Source of the DNA: UBA6022 sp032154105
GTDB taxonomy: Bacteria > Patescibacteriota > Saccharimonadia > Saccharimonadales > Saccharimonadaceae
NCBI GenBank assembly: GCA_032154105.1
Contig: JALDYI010000001.1
Location: 164,589-228,588, forward strand
Direction: 5' to 3'
DNA: 64,000 bases
Position numbers and translations under genes: made by a program. The notes under the pieces are model-generated. The model was not told the DNA's origin, made no database searches, and worked only from the letters and a program-made list of their open reading frames with translations. This document shows, piece by piece, positions 40,361 to 48,426 of this stretch; within the stretch, counting starts at the first letter, position 1; every line of letters starts with the position of its first letter.

Positions 40361-40435
40361 TGGCTGGGGTGGAGGGATTCGAACCCCCGAATGCTGGTAC
40401 CAGAAACCAGTGCCTTACCACTTGGCGACACCCCA
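40361..40435 (-). tRNA. tRNA-Gln (anticodon CTG)
   Basis: Minus strand. Acceptor TGGGGTG / CACCCCA, D arm GCCAAGTGGTAAGGC, anticodon CTG in the stem CTGGT / ACCAG, T arm GGGGGTTCGAATCCCTC, encoded CCA. It reads CAG. Confidence 0.96.
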
Positions 40436-40447
40436 TCGGCTTTACAA

Positions 40448-40476
40448 ATTGTACACTATTGAGGCTAACTGCTCAA
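40448..40476 (-). promoter_or_regulatory. Promoter of tRNA-Gln
   Basis: On the minus strand a -35 TTGAGC (40471-40476) and a -10 TACAAT (40448-40453) are 17 bases apart, 12 bases before the mature tRNA 5' end. Confidence 0.75.
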
Positions 40477-40568
40477 GTCGTTGTTATAAATACTTTCTTT
40501 TCACATATTTTCACGTTTTATACTATAAACACAAGTAAGAACGTAACGTACTTATAGGGGGATTAGCA

Positions 40569-40934
40569 ATGAAACTATCAACCAAAACTCTAGCGTCACT
40601 TATGCTGGTGACGACTGTTGCGGCAGCTGTGCCGGGAGCGAGTCGCTTGATGGCACGAGGTAAATATAAAGAGTCTAAATTTGACCGCATTTTACAGCAT
40701 CACGATCGAAAGGGTGAACTGCGCGCTGATGTTTTGGGAATTGACCCAATGGAGTTTCGCGACCAGCTCCATCGCCAGAGCTTTGAGGCGATTCGTAAGC
40801 GACAAGGGTTCTCAACCGACAGGGCATTTCGTATGGCACTACTCGGCAAGCTCAGAGATGAGTTGAAGAGCCGAGGTTGGAGTAAGCAGCGAATGGATAA
40901 TTACGTGTCAACACGTTCAAGTCGTGTAGCATAG
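40569..40934 (+). CDS. Small exported basic protein
   Basis: A 121-residue protein: residues 1-24 are a signal peptide or anchor (MKLSTKTLASLMLVTTVAAA); the rest is basic and helical (SKFDRILQHHDRKGELRADV, then GFSTDRAFRMALLGKLRDEL). No family is recognised. GGGGGA precedes the ATG, and a TATACT -10-like site is about 40 bases upstream. Confidence 0.6.
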   Translation: MKLSTKTLASLMLVTTVAAAVPGASRLMARGKYKESKFDRILQHHDRKGELRADVLGIDPMEFRDQLHRQSFEAIRKRQGFSTDRAFRMALLGKLRDELKSRGWSKQRMDNYVSTRSSRVA

Positions 40935-40967
40935 TTTAGTAATCCGACGAGGAGTATACTGGAGAAT

Positions 40968-41462
40968 ATGCAGCACGATCTTCTTATACGTCTTCTCGCC
41001 GACGCCAGTCTTATCCCGGTCGTACTTCTTGGGGCGTGGGCGCTTGTCTTTAAGATTCCAAAAGGTCAACGATACGAGGCATATACCCGAATTGTCATGG
41101 CGGGACTAACGGCGTATTTAGCAGCAAAGCTTATCGGCGTTGTTTATCAGCCGGGTGATGCCCGGCCGTTTGAGTTGCTCGGTGTTGAAGCGGGTGCATC
41201 CTCTCTCAATAATCCTGGCTTTCCGTCGGATCACGCACTGTTTGCAACTGCAATTCTCTTGGCGGTATGGTTCGAGACCAGATTGAGGCTCATATCAGTT
41301 TTGATGGCCCTTTGCGTTGTACTTATGGGGGTCGGACGTGTCCTGGCTCTAGTCCACACTCCGCTAGATGTGATCGGTGGTGTTGTCATTGCATGCGTTG
41401 GTATCCTGTGGTATTTGCAGGCGCCGTCATTCCGTAGTCGGACCGTACCTTTGCAAAAATGA
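40968..41462 (+). CDS. PAP2-family phosphatase (undecaprenyl-diphosphatase-like)
   Basis: A 164-residue membrane phosphatase with the three family motifs: Lys54...Arg66-Pro67, PSDH (86-89) and Gly123-Arg124 ... His130 ... Asp134. Four to five helices. Relatives of this size (BcrC type) recycle undecaprenyl pyrophosphate for the cell wall; some handle other lipid phosphates. The -10 TATACT (40955-40960) ends seven bases before the ATG: a leaderless start. Confidence 0.85.
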   Translation: MQHDLLIRLLADASLIPVVLLGAWALVFKIPKGQRYEAYTRIVMAGLTAYLAAKLIGVVYQPGDARPFELLGVEAGASSLNNPGFPSDHALFATAILLAVWFETRLRLISVLMALCVVLMGVGRVLALVHTPLDVIGGVVIACVGILWYLQAPSFRSRTVPLQK

Positions 41463-41478
41463 CAACTATGTGTACAAT
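41450..41478 (+). promoter_or_regulatory. Promoter of the 41504 gene
   Basis: A -35 TTTGCA (41450-41455) and a -10 TACAAT (41473-41478) are 17 bases apart; GGGAG then precedes the ATG. Confidence 0.6.
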
Positions 41479-41503
41479 GTAAGAAAAGACAGGGAGTGTC
41501 AGT

Positions 41504-41995
41504 ATGACTGAAACGTATGTGAATCAACCTCGACCAAAATTTGCAGAAATGACTGTGCGAACGGCTGTGCAAGTCGCCATCCTTGGAGCTGCACTTGGGC
41601 TCATTGCATGGCTTGTCTCAGCGCTCGTTAGCAACTATGTGATCGATCCGCTTTTTTGTAAAGCAGAGGGCGGTAACTTTAGTGTTTGCTCTCAGGGCGG
41701 GTTGTTAGCAAGTAATATTGCGAGTCTTCTCGTCGGTGGCTTGGCAGTCGTGGGCTTACTTCGACTCGGTGTATTTCGTCCACTGCTCGTTACCTTAGCG
41801 GTAATCATAACCCTTTGGGGTATTGGTCCGTGGATGGGGGCATTGCCGTGGTACCAATCATTTTTATGGACAATCTTACTCTACGCTATAGCGTACCTCG
41901 CATTTTCATGGCTAGCTCGAATCCGTGTATTTTGGATAGCCCTGCTCGCGACGATCGTCGTAGTGGTTGCAGCTCGACTTATCCCAACCCTCTAA
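41504..41995 (+). CDS. Multi-pass membrane protein
   Basis: A 163-residue protein with four helices (about 22-45, 68-85, 93-110 and 119-160, the last one long enough for two) and two cysteines in the first outer loop (FCKAEGGNFSVC). No family is recognised. It probably has its own promoter and GGGAG site. Confidence 0.6.
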   Translation: MTETYVNQPRPKFAEMTVRTAVQVAILGAALGLIAWLVSALVSNYVIDPLFCKAEGGNFSVCSQGGLLASNIASLLVGGLAVVGLLRLGVFRPLLVTLAVIITLWGIGPWMGALPWYQSFLWTILLYAIAYLAFSWLARIRVFWIALLATIVVVVAARLIPTL

Positions 41996-42086
41996 TGCTA
42001 TACTAAAAGCATTTGAGAGAAGAGAACCGAGCTTGCTCGTGTTATTCAGAGAATGCGCCTAGTACAACGAATGTTATACTGAGCAT

Positions 42087-43160
42087 ATGGATCAACTTAT
42101 TCTTGTTATTGTACTTATCGCCGTCGTTCTTGGCTTCGGTGTTGTGATCGCGGTATTAAATCAGCGCTTGAAAGAATTAAAAAGTTCAAGTTCCGTCGAC
42201 TATTTAAAGGGTGACGTAACAGAGCTGACACGTACGATTAGCAGCTTGCAACAGGCAATGGGTGACACGCTTGAGCGCAATAACCTTTCGATGCAGACCT
42301 CAGTTCATAGGCAATTGTCCGAGAGTGCGAAGTTGGTCGCTGATGTTACTCAACGTCTCACAAAGCTCGACGAAACAAATCGTCGCGTAGTTGATGTTGC
42401 TGATGAGCTAAAAACACTTCAAAATGTGCTGCAAAATCCAAAGCAGCGCGGAGTATTTGGTGAGTATTATCTCGAATCAGTCCTCGATAACATTTTGCCA
42501 CCCAAGAATTTTCAGATGCAATATCGATTTGCTGACGGTGAAATCGTAGATGCTGTCGTTTTTTTGGAAAAAGGACAAATACTGCCAATTGACAGTAAGT
42601 TTAGTCTCGAGAACTATAATCGAATGGTTGGCGAAAGTAGCAAGCTTGAGAGAGAAAAACTGCTCGCGAAAGTTCGCACCGATCTTAAGATGCGCATTGA
42701 CGAGACAAGTAAATACATCCGTCCAAGTGAGAATACGATGGATTTTGCATTTATGTTTATTCCAAGTGAATCACTCTACTATGATCTACTGATTGGTGAC
42801 GTGGGGACGGGCAGTAGTGCGCGTGATCTTATTGAATATGCCTTCCGTGATAAGAAGGTGATAATTGTGAGTCCAACTAGCTTCATGGCGTATCTACAGA
42901 CCGTGCTGCAGGGGCTGCGCAGTCTGCAGATTGAAGAGCAAGCAAAGGATATCCAGGTGCGAGTCGGTAAGCTTGGGCAGCATATCGGCAAGTTTGAAGA
43001 GTATATGCAGAAACTTGGTAACGCGCTCGGTACTACGGTCAACCATTATAACGCCGCTCACAAGGAGCTTGGTAAGGTCGACAAGGATGTAATTAAGATA
43101 GCCGGCAACGATCCATCTGTCGAGGCGCTGCTGATTGACCGGCCCCAGAGAGACGAATAA
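42087..43160 (+). CDS. rmuC: DNA recombination protein RmuC
   Basis: A 357-residue protein: an N-terminal membrane helix (about 4-24), a coiled coil (about 25-110), and the RmuC nuclease-fold domain with NPKQRGVFGEYYLESVLDNI, DAVVFLEKGQILPIDSKFSL and IIVSPTSFMAYLQTVLQGLR. It restricts rearrangements during recombination in E. coli. The -10 TATACT (42075-42080) ends six bases before the ATG: a leaderless start. Confidence 0.95.
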   Translation: MDQLILVIVLIAVVLGFGVVIAVLNQRLKELKSSSSVDYLKGDVTELTRTISSLQQAMGDTLERNNLSMQTSVHRQLSESAKLVADVTQRLTKLDETNRRVVDVADELKTLQNVLQNPKQRGVFGEYYLESVLDNILPPKNFQMQYRFADGEIVDAVVFLEKGQILPIDSKFSLENYNRMVGESSKLEREKLLAKVRTDLKMRIDETSKYIRPSENTMDFAFMFIPSESLYYDLLIGDVGTGSSARDLIEYAFRDKKVIIVSPTSFMAYLQTVLQGLRSLQIEEQAKDIQVRVGKLGQHIGKFEEYMQKLGNALGTTVNHYNAAHKELGKVDKDVIKIAGNDPSVEALLIDRPQRDE

Positions 43161-43169
43161 TACCTAAAT

Positions 43170-43200
43170 AAAATACCCCGCATAACGCGGGGTATTTTAT
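43170..43200. terminator. Bidirectional terminator between rmuC and the aquaporin gene
   Basis: The stem AAATACCCCGC / GCGGGGTATTT, with T runs on both strands. Confidence 0.92.
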
Positions 43201-43217
43201 TTAGGTAACTGAATCTA

Positions 43218-44063
43218 TTAAAGAATTTCTTCCTTAACTGTTTCACGGTTAAGCACATCATTGAGTGCGAAGCCGATAATACCACCAACGAGTGGAGCAA
43301 GACCGTAAATAACGATTGGCCATACGTCCTTCATACCATCGAAGGCCTGAAGTGCGATTGCAACCGCAGGGTTAATGATCGCACCGCCGCCAACAAGCAC
43401 GGCTGCAGATCCGCCGATAAGAAGCGCGGTGTAAAGACCAATACCTACAGTAAAGGCAGCACCGATTTTCTCTTTTGTGCGAAGTGCGCTTGCAACAGCA
43501 AATGCAAAGATAACACTACCAAGAAGTTCGGCGAATAGAATAGCCCATTCTTTGCCTTCTGGAATGGCAACAGCCTTAAAGAGCTCTGCTGCGCCTTGGC
43601 CAAGCATCGCCATCTGTGGATCGGCTGTAGGTGCTTGGTTTACAAAAGCTGATAGCACGACGAGTGCAAGAACTGCACCAAGGGCTTGAGCTATGACGTA
43701 AGCAATTGCGCGAACACCAGTGATCTTGCGAGTTACCCACGCACCGACTGTGAGGAGCGGGTTAACGTGTGCGCCCGAAAATGCACCGATTGCAAGAACG
43801 ATACCTACGAGGCCGAACATTACAAATAGCGGCTGTCCTGAAGTCGCTACGACAATTGCGGCAAGTAGGAATGTACCGATCAATTCGGCGATAGCGGCAC
43901 CAACAATTGGTGAGCGGCTAAAGCTGAAGGTCTTAACTGCTGCTTTCTTAGGAGCTTCTACGGCTTTTACTGTCGTTACTTTAGTAGTTGTTTTAGGCTT
44001 TGAAGTTGTCGACGTTTTAGCTGTCGATTTCTTGGCGGCCGAAGTGGATTTTTTGGTTGCCAT
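43218..44063 (-). CDS. MIP-family channel (aquaporin-like) with a basic N-terminal tail
   Basis: A 281-residue protein. Residues 1-46 are a Lys/Thr/Ala-rich tail (KKSTSAAKKSTAKTSTTSKP) of histone-H1-like composition. Six membrane helices follow; the two half-helix motifs are NPL (101-103) and NPA (231-233). The Arg that normally follows the second NPA is Val234, so the filter differs from water and glycerol channels. The start at 44063 has AAGGAGGG before it; a longer frame to 44222 is not supported. Confidence 0.85.
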   Translation of the reverse strand: MATKKSTSAAKKSTAKTSTTSKPKTTTKVTTVKAVEAPKKAAVKTFSFSRSPIVGAAIAELIGTFLLAAIVVATSGQPLFVMFGLVGIVLAIGAFSGAHVNPLLTVGAWVTRKITGVRAIAYVIAQALGAVLALVVLSAFVNQAPTADPQMAMLGQGAAELFKAVAIPEGKEWAILFAELLGSVIFAFAVASALRTKEKIGAAFTVGIGLYTALLIGGSAAVLVGGGAIINPAVAIALQAFDGMKDVWPIVIYGLAPLVGGIIGFALNDVLNRETVKEEIL

Positions 44064-44143
44064 GTAATTTCCCTCCTTAAGTGAAATATGGCTAAAGTAT
44101 AGCACATCCTCGCCAAGATAAACATGAGTGGTACAATGAGGAT

Positions 44144-44383
44144 ATGGCATTATTTGTGAATCAAAAAGACGACAGAAGTGAGCTGCAAAAACGAATTGCA
44201 GCCGAGCTTCAAGAGAAGGCAAAGAAGAAAGCTCAGGGCGTGACCGACCGACCGGACGGCGTCAGCGATTCGCAGTATCTAAAAGACACCAAGACGACAA
44301 CGAGCCTGGCATGGGTATGGGTGCTTATTGGGATTGCAACGGTCGCGGTGACAATTTATCTTATTTTGCAAACAACCTTTTAA
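44144..44383 (+). CDS. Small membrane protein with a charged N-terminal half
   Basis: A 79-residue protein: a charged cytoplasmic part (residues 1-52, RSELQKRIAAELQEKAKKKA) and one C-terminal helix (about 54-76, AWVWVLIGIATVAVTIYLIL). No family is recognised. The -10 TACAAT (44132-44137) ends six bases before the ATG: leaderless. Confidence 0.65.
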   Translation: MALFVNQKDDRSELQKRIAAELQEKAKKKAQGVTDRPDGVSDSQYLKDTKTTTSLAWVWVLIGIATVAVTIYLILQTTF

Positions 44384-44428
44384 ATAGTTGGCGAAACAGA
44401 GGTGAATTAGTGTATAATAAAGTGAATT

Positions 44429-45475
44429 ATGAATGACACTATTGCATCGATTCAAACTGCGCTACTCGAAAAAGTCGCAGCAAGTACCGAGCCTCGCGAA
44501 GTACTAAAAGCAAATGAAATTAAAGCGCTATACGCAGCAATTCCATCACTTGAACCAAGTGAGCGTGGAGCGTACGGCAAGGCGGTAAATGAACTGAAGC
44601 TTGCGCTTGAGGTGGCTGTTCAATCACGCGAAGCTGAACTTGAAAGTGACAACGTTGCCTCGCTTGACGTGACGGCACCGTGGGATAGCAATACCGGTCC
44701 GGTTTCACTTCTTCCAGTGACGCAGGGCTCTATTCATCCACTTATGCGAGAAATCACCGCTTTGTCTGACATCTTTGCTCGCATGGGATTTGCGACAGAA
44801 GAGTCTCGTGAGATCGATGACCAAGAGCATATGTTTGAGGTATTGAACTTTCCAAAAGGTCACCCGGCGCGTGATGATTATGATACGTTCATGACTGTCG
44901 AGACCGACCGTAACGGCGAACCACTTATTGCCCCTGCGCATACCAGTACGATGCAAAACCGCGTACTTAAAAAGTACAAATCGAATCTAGAAAAAGATGA
45001 GCCGATTGCTGTTGTAGTACCCGATCGCGTATTTCGTAATGAAGACCTTGATGCGCGTCATGAGCATACGTTTTACCAAATCGAGGGCGTGTATGTTGCC
45101 AAAGATGTCCACGCTGGCATGTTAGTAGCGACACTGCAACGGTTTTTGGAGGAATATTACGGCAAGAAACTTGATGTGCGCGTGAATCCATTTTACTTTC
45201 CGTTCACCGAGCCGAGCTTTGAGTTTGCACTGAGCTGTCCGTTTTGCGAAGGCAAAAATACCGATTGTAAAGTATGCGGCGGCGAAGGCTGGATTGAGCT
45301 ACTTGGTTGCGGTATGATTCACCCGAATGTTCTTAAGACAGCCGATATCGACCCGGCCGTTTATACTGGCTTTGCCTTCGGTTGTGGCGTTGATCGTCTT
45401 GTGATGATGAAGTACGGTATCGAAGATGTGCGACATTTTGAAAGTGGTAAATTAGATTTTTTGAGGCAGTTTTAG
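44429..45475 (+). CDS. pheS: Phenylalanyl-tRNA synthetase alpha subunit
   Basis: A 348-residue class II synthetase subunit. The coiled-coil N-terminus is short; motif 2 is in VVVPDRVFRNEDLDARHEHT FY, the catalytic phenylalanine pocket in FYFPFTEPSFEFALSC, and motif 3 in GFAFGCGVDRLVMMKYGI. A CPFC...CKVC cluster around residues 269-282 probably binds zinc, as in several bacterial PheS lineages. A -10 TATAAT (44413-44418) predicts a leader of about four bases. pheT follows two genes on. Confidence 0.96.
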   Translation: MNDTIASIQTALLEKVAASTEPREVLKANEIKALYAAIPSLEPSERGAYGKAVNELKLALEVAVQSREAELESDNVASLDVTAPWDSNTGPVSLLPVTQGSIHPLMREITALSDIFARMGFATEESREIDDQEHMFEVLNFPKGHPARDDYDTFMTVETDRNGEPLIAPAHTSTMQNRVLKKYKSNLEKDEPIAVVVPDRVFRNEDLDARHEHTFYQIEGVYVAKDVHAGMLVATLQRFLEEYYGKKLDVRVNPFYFPFTEPSFEFALSCPFCEGKNTDCKVCGGEGWIELLGCGMIHPNVLKTADIDPAVYTGFAFGCGVDRLVMMKYGIEDVRHFESGKLDFLRQF

Positions 45476-45922
45476 ATGAGTAGTAATCGATTCCGTATTA
45501 AATTTGCAGTGTATCTTATTCCGCGAGATGGAGATAAAGTACTGGTCTCACTTCGCCAAGGGACAGGCTGGAAGGACGGCTGGTACTCGCTAGTGGCGGG
45601 GCATGTTGACGGCGGCGAGGCGGCTGAGTACGCGATGATTCGTGAAGCATACGAAGAAGCTAATATGACTATTGCACCAGAAAATCTAAAGCACGTATTT
45701 ACAGCGCATCGTCTCGGTGAAAATCCCGAAGATGAATATGTTGACCTGTTTTTCGAATGCCATGATTGGCAGGGCGAGATTAAAAATATGGAACCGCACA
45801 AATGTGGTGATTTGCAGTGGGTGGGGATCGATGACCTACCTGAAAAGACACTTGATTATGTCGCGCGCGTCGTAAGTGAATATTCATCTGGTAAAACCTA
45901 CGCTAGTGTGGAGAGAAATTAA
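45476..45922 (+). CDS. Nudix hydrolase
   Basis: A 148-residue Nudix protein: AVYLIPRDGDKVLVSLRQGT, then the box GHVDGGEAAEYAMIREAYEE plus AN (about 42-63). It starts directly at the pheS stop and ends overlapping the pheT start (TAATG), an unusual insertion between the two synthetase subunits that couples its synthesis to theirs. Confidence 0.9.
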   Translation: MSSNRFRIKFAVYLIPRDGDKVLVSLRQGTGWKDGWYSLVAGHVDGGEAAEYAMIREAYEEANMTIAPENLKHVFTAHRLGENPEDEYVDLFFECHDWQGEIKNMEPHKCGDLQWVGIDDLPEKTLDYVARVVSEYSSGKTYASVERN

Positions 45923-48423
45923 TGAAAGTAAGTTTAAATACAATCAAACAATACACCGACATCGATCTATCGGTTGATGAGTTGGTACAGAAGATCAACC
46001 AACAGCTTGGTGGCGTAGAGGAGGTGATTGACCTCGGCGCTAAGTATAAAGATGCGGTGATTGTAAAAATTGTTGACTGCGAGAAGCACGCCAATGCAGA
46101 CAAGCTGAGCGTTTGTAAGATCGATGATGGCGGTGTTGTTGCAGATGTGCCACGTGATGAGAATGGCTACGTGCAAGTTGTGTGCGGTGCGCCAAATGCA
46201 CGTGCGGGTATTTTTGTTGTATGGCTGCCGCCAAAAAGTACCGTACCAGCTAGCTTTGACGACGCAGAGCCATTTGTACTTGATGCTCGGCCGCTACGTG
46301 GTATTTTGAGCCAAGGGATGCTTGCAGCTGGTGATGAACTGGCAATTAATAGTGACCACGATGGGATTATTGAAATTGATCCGACTGAGTGGAAGCCGAA
46401 TGCGATTGAGATTGCGCCTGGTGTGAATTTTGCCAAAGCATACGGCCTGGACGATACGATTATTGATATCGAAAATAAGATGTTCACCCACCGCCCTGAC
46501 CTATTTGGTCAAATTGGTGTAGCGCGCGAGATCGCTGGTATTTCGCACAAACAGTTCACGAGCCCAGAGTGGTATTTAAACAGCCCTGCGCTTGCGGGCG
46601 GTGAGGGATTGGCACTTGAGGTATTTAACGATACGCTGGAGAATGCACCGCGCTTTATGGCTGTGGCTATTAAAAATGTGACGGTAGGGCCAAGTCCACT
46701 ATGGCTACAATGCGCACTTGTGGCAATGGGCAGTAAGCCGATCAACAACTTGGTAGATGTAACAAACTACGTCATGCTGCTGACGGCTCAGCCAACTCAT
46801 GCCTATGATTATGATAAGCTGCGTGGCGGTACACTTGGTGTGCGTATGGCGCGCGCTGGTGAAAAAATCACTCTGCTAAATCACAAAGGGTATGAACTGA
46901 CCGAAGATGATATCGTGATTGCCGATGGCGAAGGCCCGGTTGGTCTTGCTGGTATCATGGGTGGCGGCGACAGCGAGGTCGACGAGAATACTAAGAATAT
47001 CGTGCTTGAAGTGGCAACCTTTGACATGTACGCGGTACGAAAAACTGCTATGCGTTATGGCGTGTTTACTGATGCGCTGACACGTTTTAATAAAGGCCAG
47101 AGTCCATTGCAAAATCCGGTTATATTGAACCTCCTGATGAGGTCTGTTGTGGATGTGGCAGGCGGCGAGCAAGCGAGTGAGGTGTTCGATCAGTACGGCG
47201 AGCTGCAAGCTCCGCCAATCTTAACGATTGAAGCCTCGTTTGTAAACAAGCGACTTGGCTTGAACTTGAGCGGGCAGGCTATTGTTGACCTTTTGAAGAA
47301 TACTGAGTTTGATCTCATTGATAGCCCAGTGGAAGTGGGCAGTCGAATTGACGAGCTTGCCGTACCGTTCTGGCGTACTGATATTGAACTGCCTGAAGAC
47401 ATCGTCGAAGAGGTCGGTCGTTTGTATGGCTTTGATAAATTGCCACGTGAATTGCCGCAGCGCTCTACGACCCCGACTTCGAAGAATGCGCAGCGCGAAC
47501 TTGCTCAATCAATTCGTGAAAGTTTGTCACGTGCGGGTGCCAATGAAGTATTGACCTATAGCTTTGTGCATAGGAATATTCTTGAGCATGCTGGTCAAAA
47601 TCCTGATCAGGCATTTCGACTTGGCAATGCACTGAGTCCCGATCTGCAATATTACCGACTGAGTATTACGCCAAGCCTTCTCGATAAGGTACGATCTAAC
47701 AGTAAGGCTGGGTATGATGAATTTGCCCTGTTTGAAATCGGCAAAGCGCACAGCAAGTTGGCTATTTCCGAGACGGATGGCTTGCCTGCCGAGCTATCGC
47801 GAGTCGCCTTGACGTATGCAGCAAAGACAGTCCAGGCGGGTGCGCCGTATTACCGCGCCAAGGCCATGGCTGAATACTTAGCGACATCCCTTGGCCTAGA
47901 GGTGATATTTAAGCCACTTCCAGCAGAGACAACACTGGTTGTCGCCGCTCCGTTTGAGCCTCGTCGTAGCGCGCGGATGATTGACGTAAAGAGTGGTCAG
48001 TCGCTCGGTATCGTCGGCGAATATAAGCAGTCTGTGATCCGGAATTTCAAATTGCCAAGCTACAGCGCCGGTTTCGAACTGCTACCCGAGGCGATTGAGC
48101 TTGCGATTCGGCATGTGACAAACGCCTACCGCCCGCTAAGCCGCTATCCAAGTACTGAGCGGGATATTTGCTTCCAGGTCGACCAGGTTGTGACGCATGC
48201 CCAGGTGGTTGATGCAGCCAAGCTTGCACTTCGTGAGGTTGAACTTGAGTCGGTAATTACGACGGTCGATATCTACCAGGCCGATAACGGCGAAACTAAG
48301 AATATTACGCTTCGTATTCGACTTACGGCCGGTGACCGAACGCTTACGAGTGAAGAAGTGGCGGTGATTATCTCGGCTCTGACTGAAGAGGTTGTAACGG
48401 CAACATCGGCGACGGTAGTCTAA
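45922..48423 (+). CDS. pheT: Phenylalanyl-tRNA synthetase beta subunit
   Basis: An 833-residue subunit with all domains: the N-terminal tRNA-binding OB domain (DAVIVKIVDCEKHANADKLS), the B3/B4 editing region, the B5 domain, a catalytic-like core (AQRELAQSIRESLSRAGANE, EVLTYSFVH), and the C-terminal ferredoxin-like anticodon-binding domain (RYPSTERDICFQVD). Length is normal. Works with PheS as an alpha2beta2 enzyme. Confidence 0.97.
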   Translation: MKVSLNTIKQYTDIDLSVDELVQKINQQLGGVEEVIDLGAKYKDAVIVKIVDCEKHANADKLSVCKIDDGGVVADVPRDENGYVQVVCGAPNARAGIFVVWLPPKSTVPASFDDAEPFVLDARPLRGILSQGMLAAGDELAINSDHDGIIEIDPTEWKPNAIEIAPGVNFAKAYGLDDTIIDIENKMFTHRPDLFGQIGVAREIAGISHKQFTSPEWYLNSPALAGGEGLALEVFNDTLENAPRFMAVAIKNVTVGPSPLWLQCALVAMGSKPINNLVDVTNYVMLLTAQPTHAYDYDKLRGGTLGVRMARAGEKITLLNHKGYELTEDDIVIADGEGPVGLAGIMGGGDSEVDENTKNIVLEVATFDMYAVRKTAMRYGVFTDALTRFNKGQSPLQNPVILNLLMRSVVDVAGGEQASEVFDQYGELQAPPILTIEASFVNKRLGLNLSGQAIVDLLKNTEFDLIDSPVEVGSRIDELAVPFWRTDIELPEDIVEEVGRLYGFDKLPRELPQRSTTPTSKNAQRELAQSIRESLSRAGANEVLTYSFVHRNILEHAGQNPDQAFRLGNALSPDLQYYRLSITPSLLDKVRSNSKAGYDEFALFEIGKAHSKLAISETDGLPAELSRVALTYAAKTVQAGAPYYRAKAMAEYLATSLGLEVIFKPLPAETTLVVAAPFEPRRSARMIDVKSGQSLGIVGEYKQSVIRNFKLPSYSAGFELLPEAIELAIRHVTNAYRPLSRYPSTERDICFQVDQVVTHAQVVDAAKLALREVELESVITTVDIYQADNGETKNITLRIRLTAGDRTLTSEEVAVIISALTEEVVTATSATVV

Positions 48424-48426
48424 CTG

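Noticed and set aside
40277..40557. Reading frames over tRNA-Gln
   Set aside because: The apparent proteins come from tRNA and terminator sequence; the cloverleaf is complete on the minus strand.
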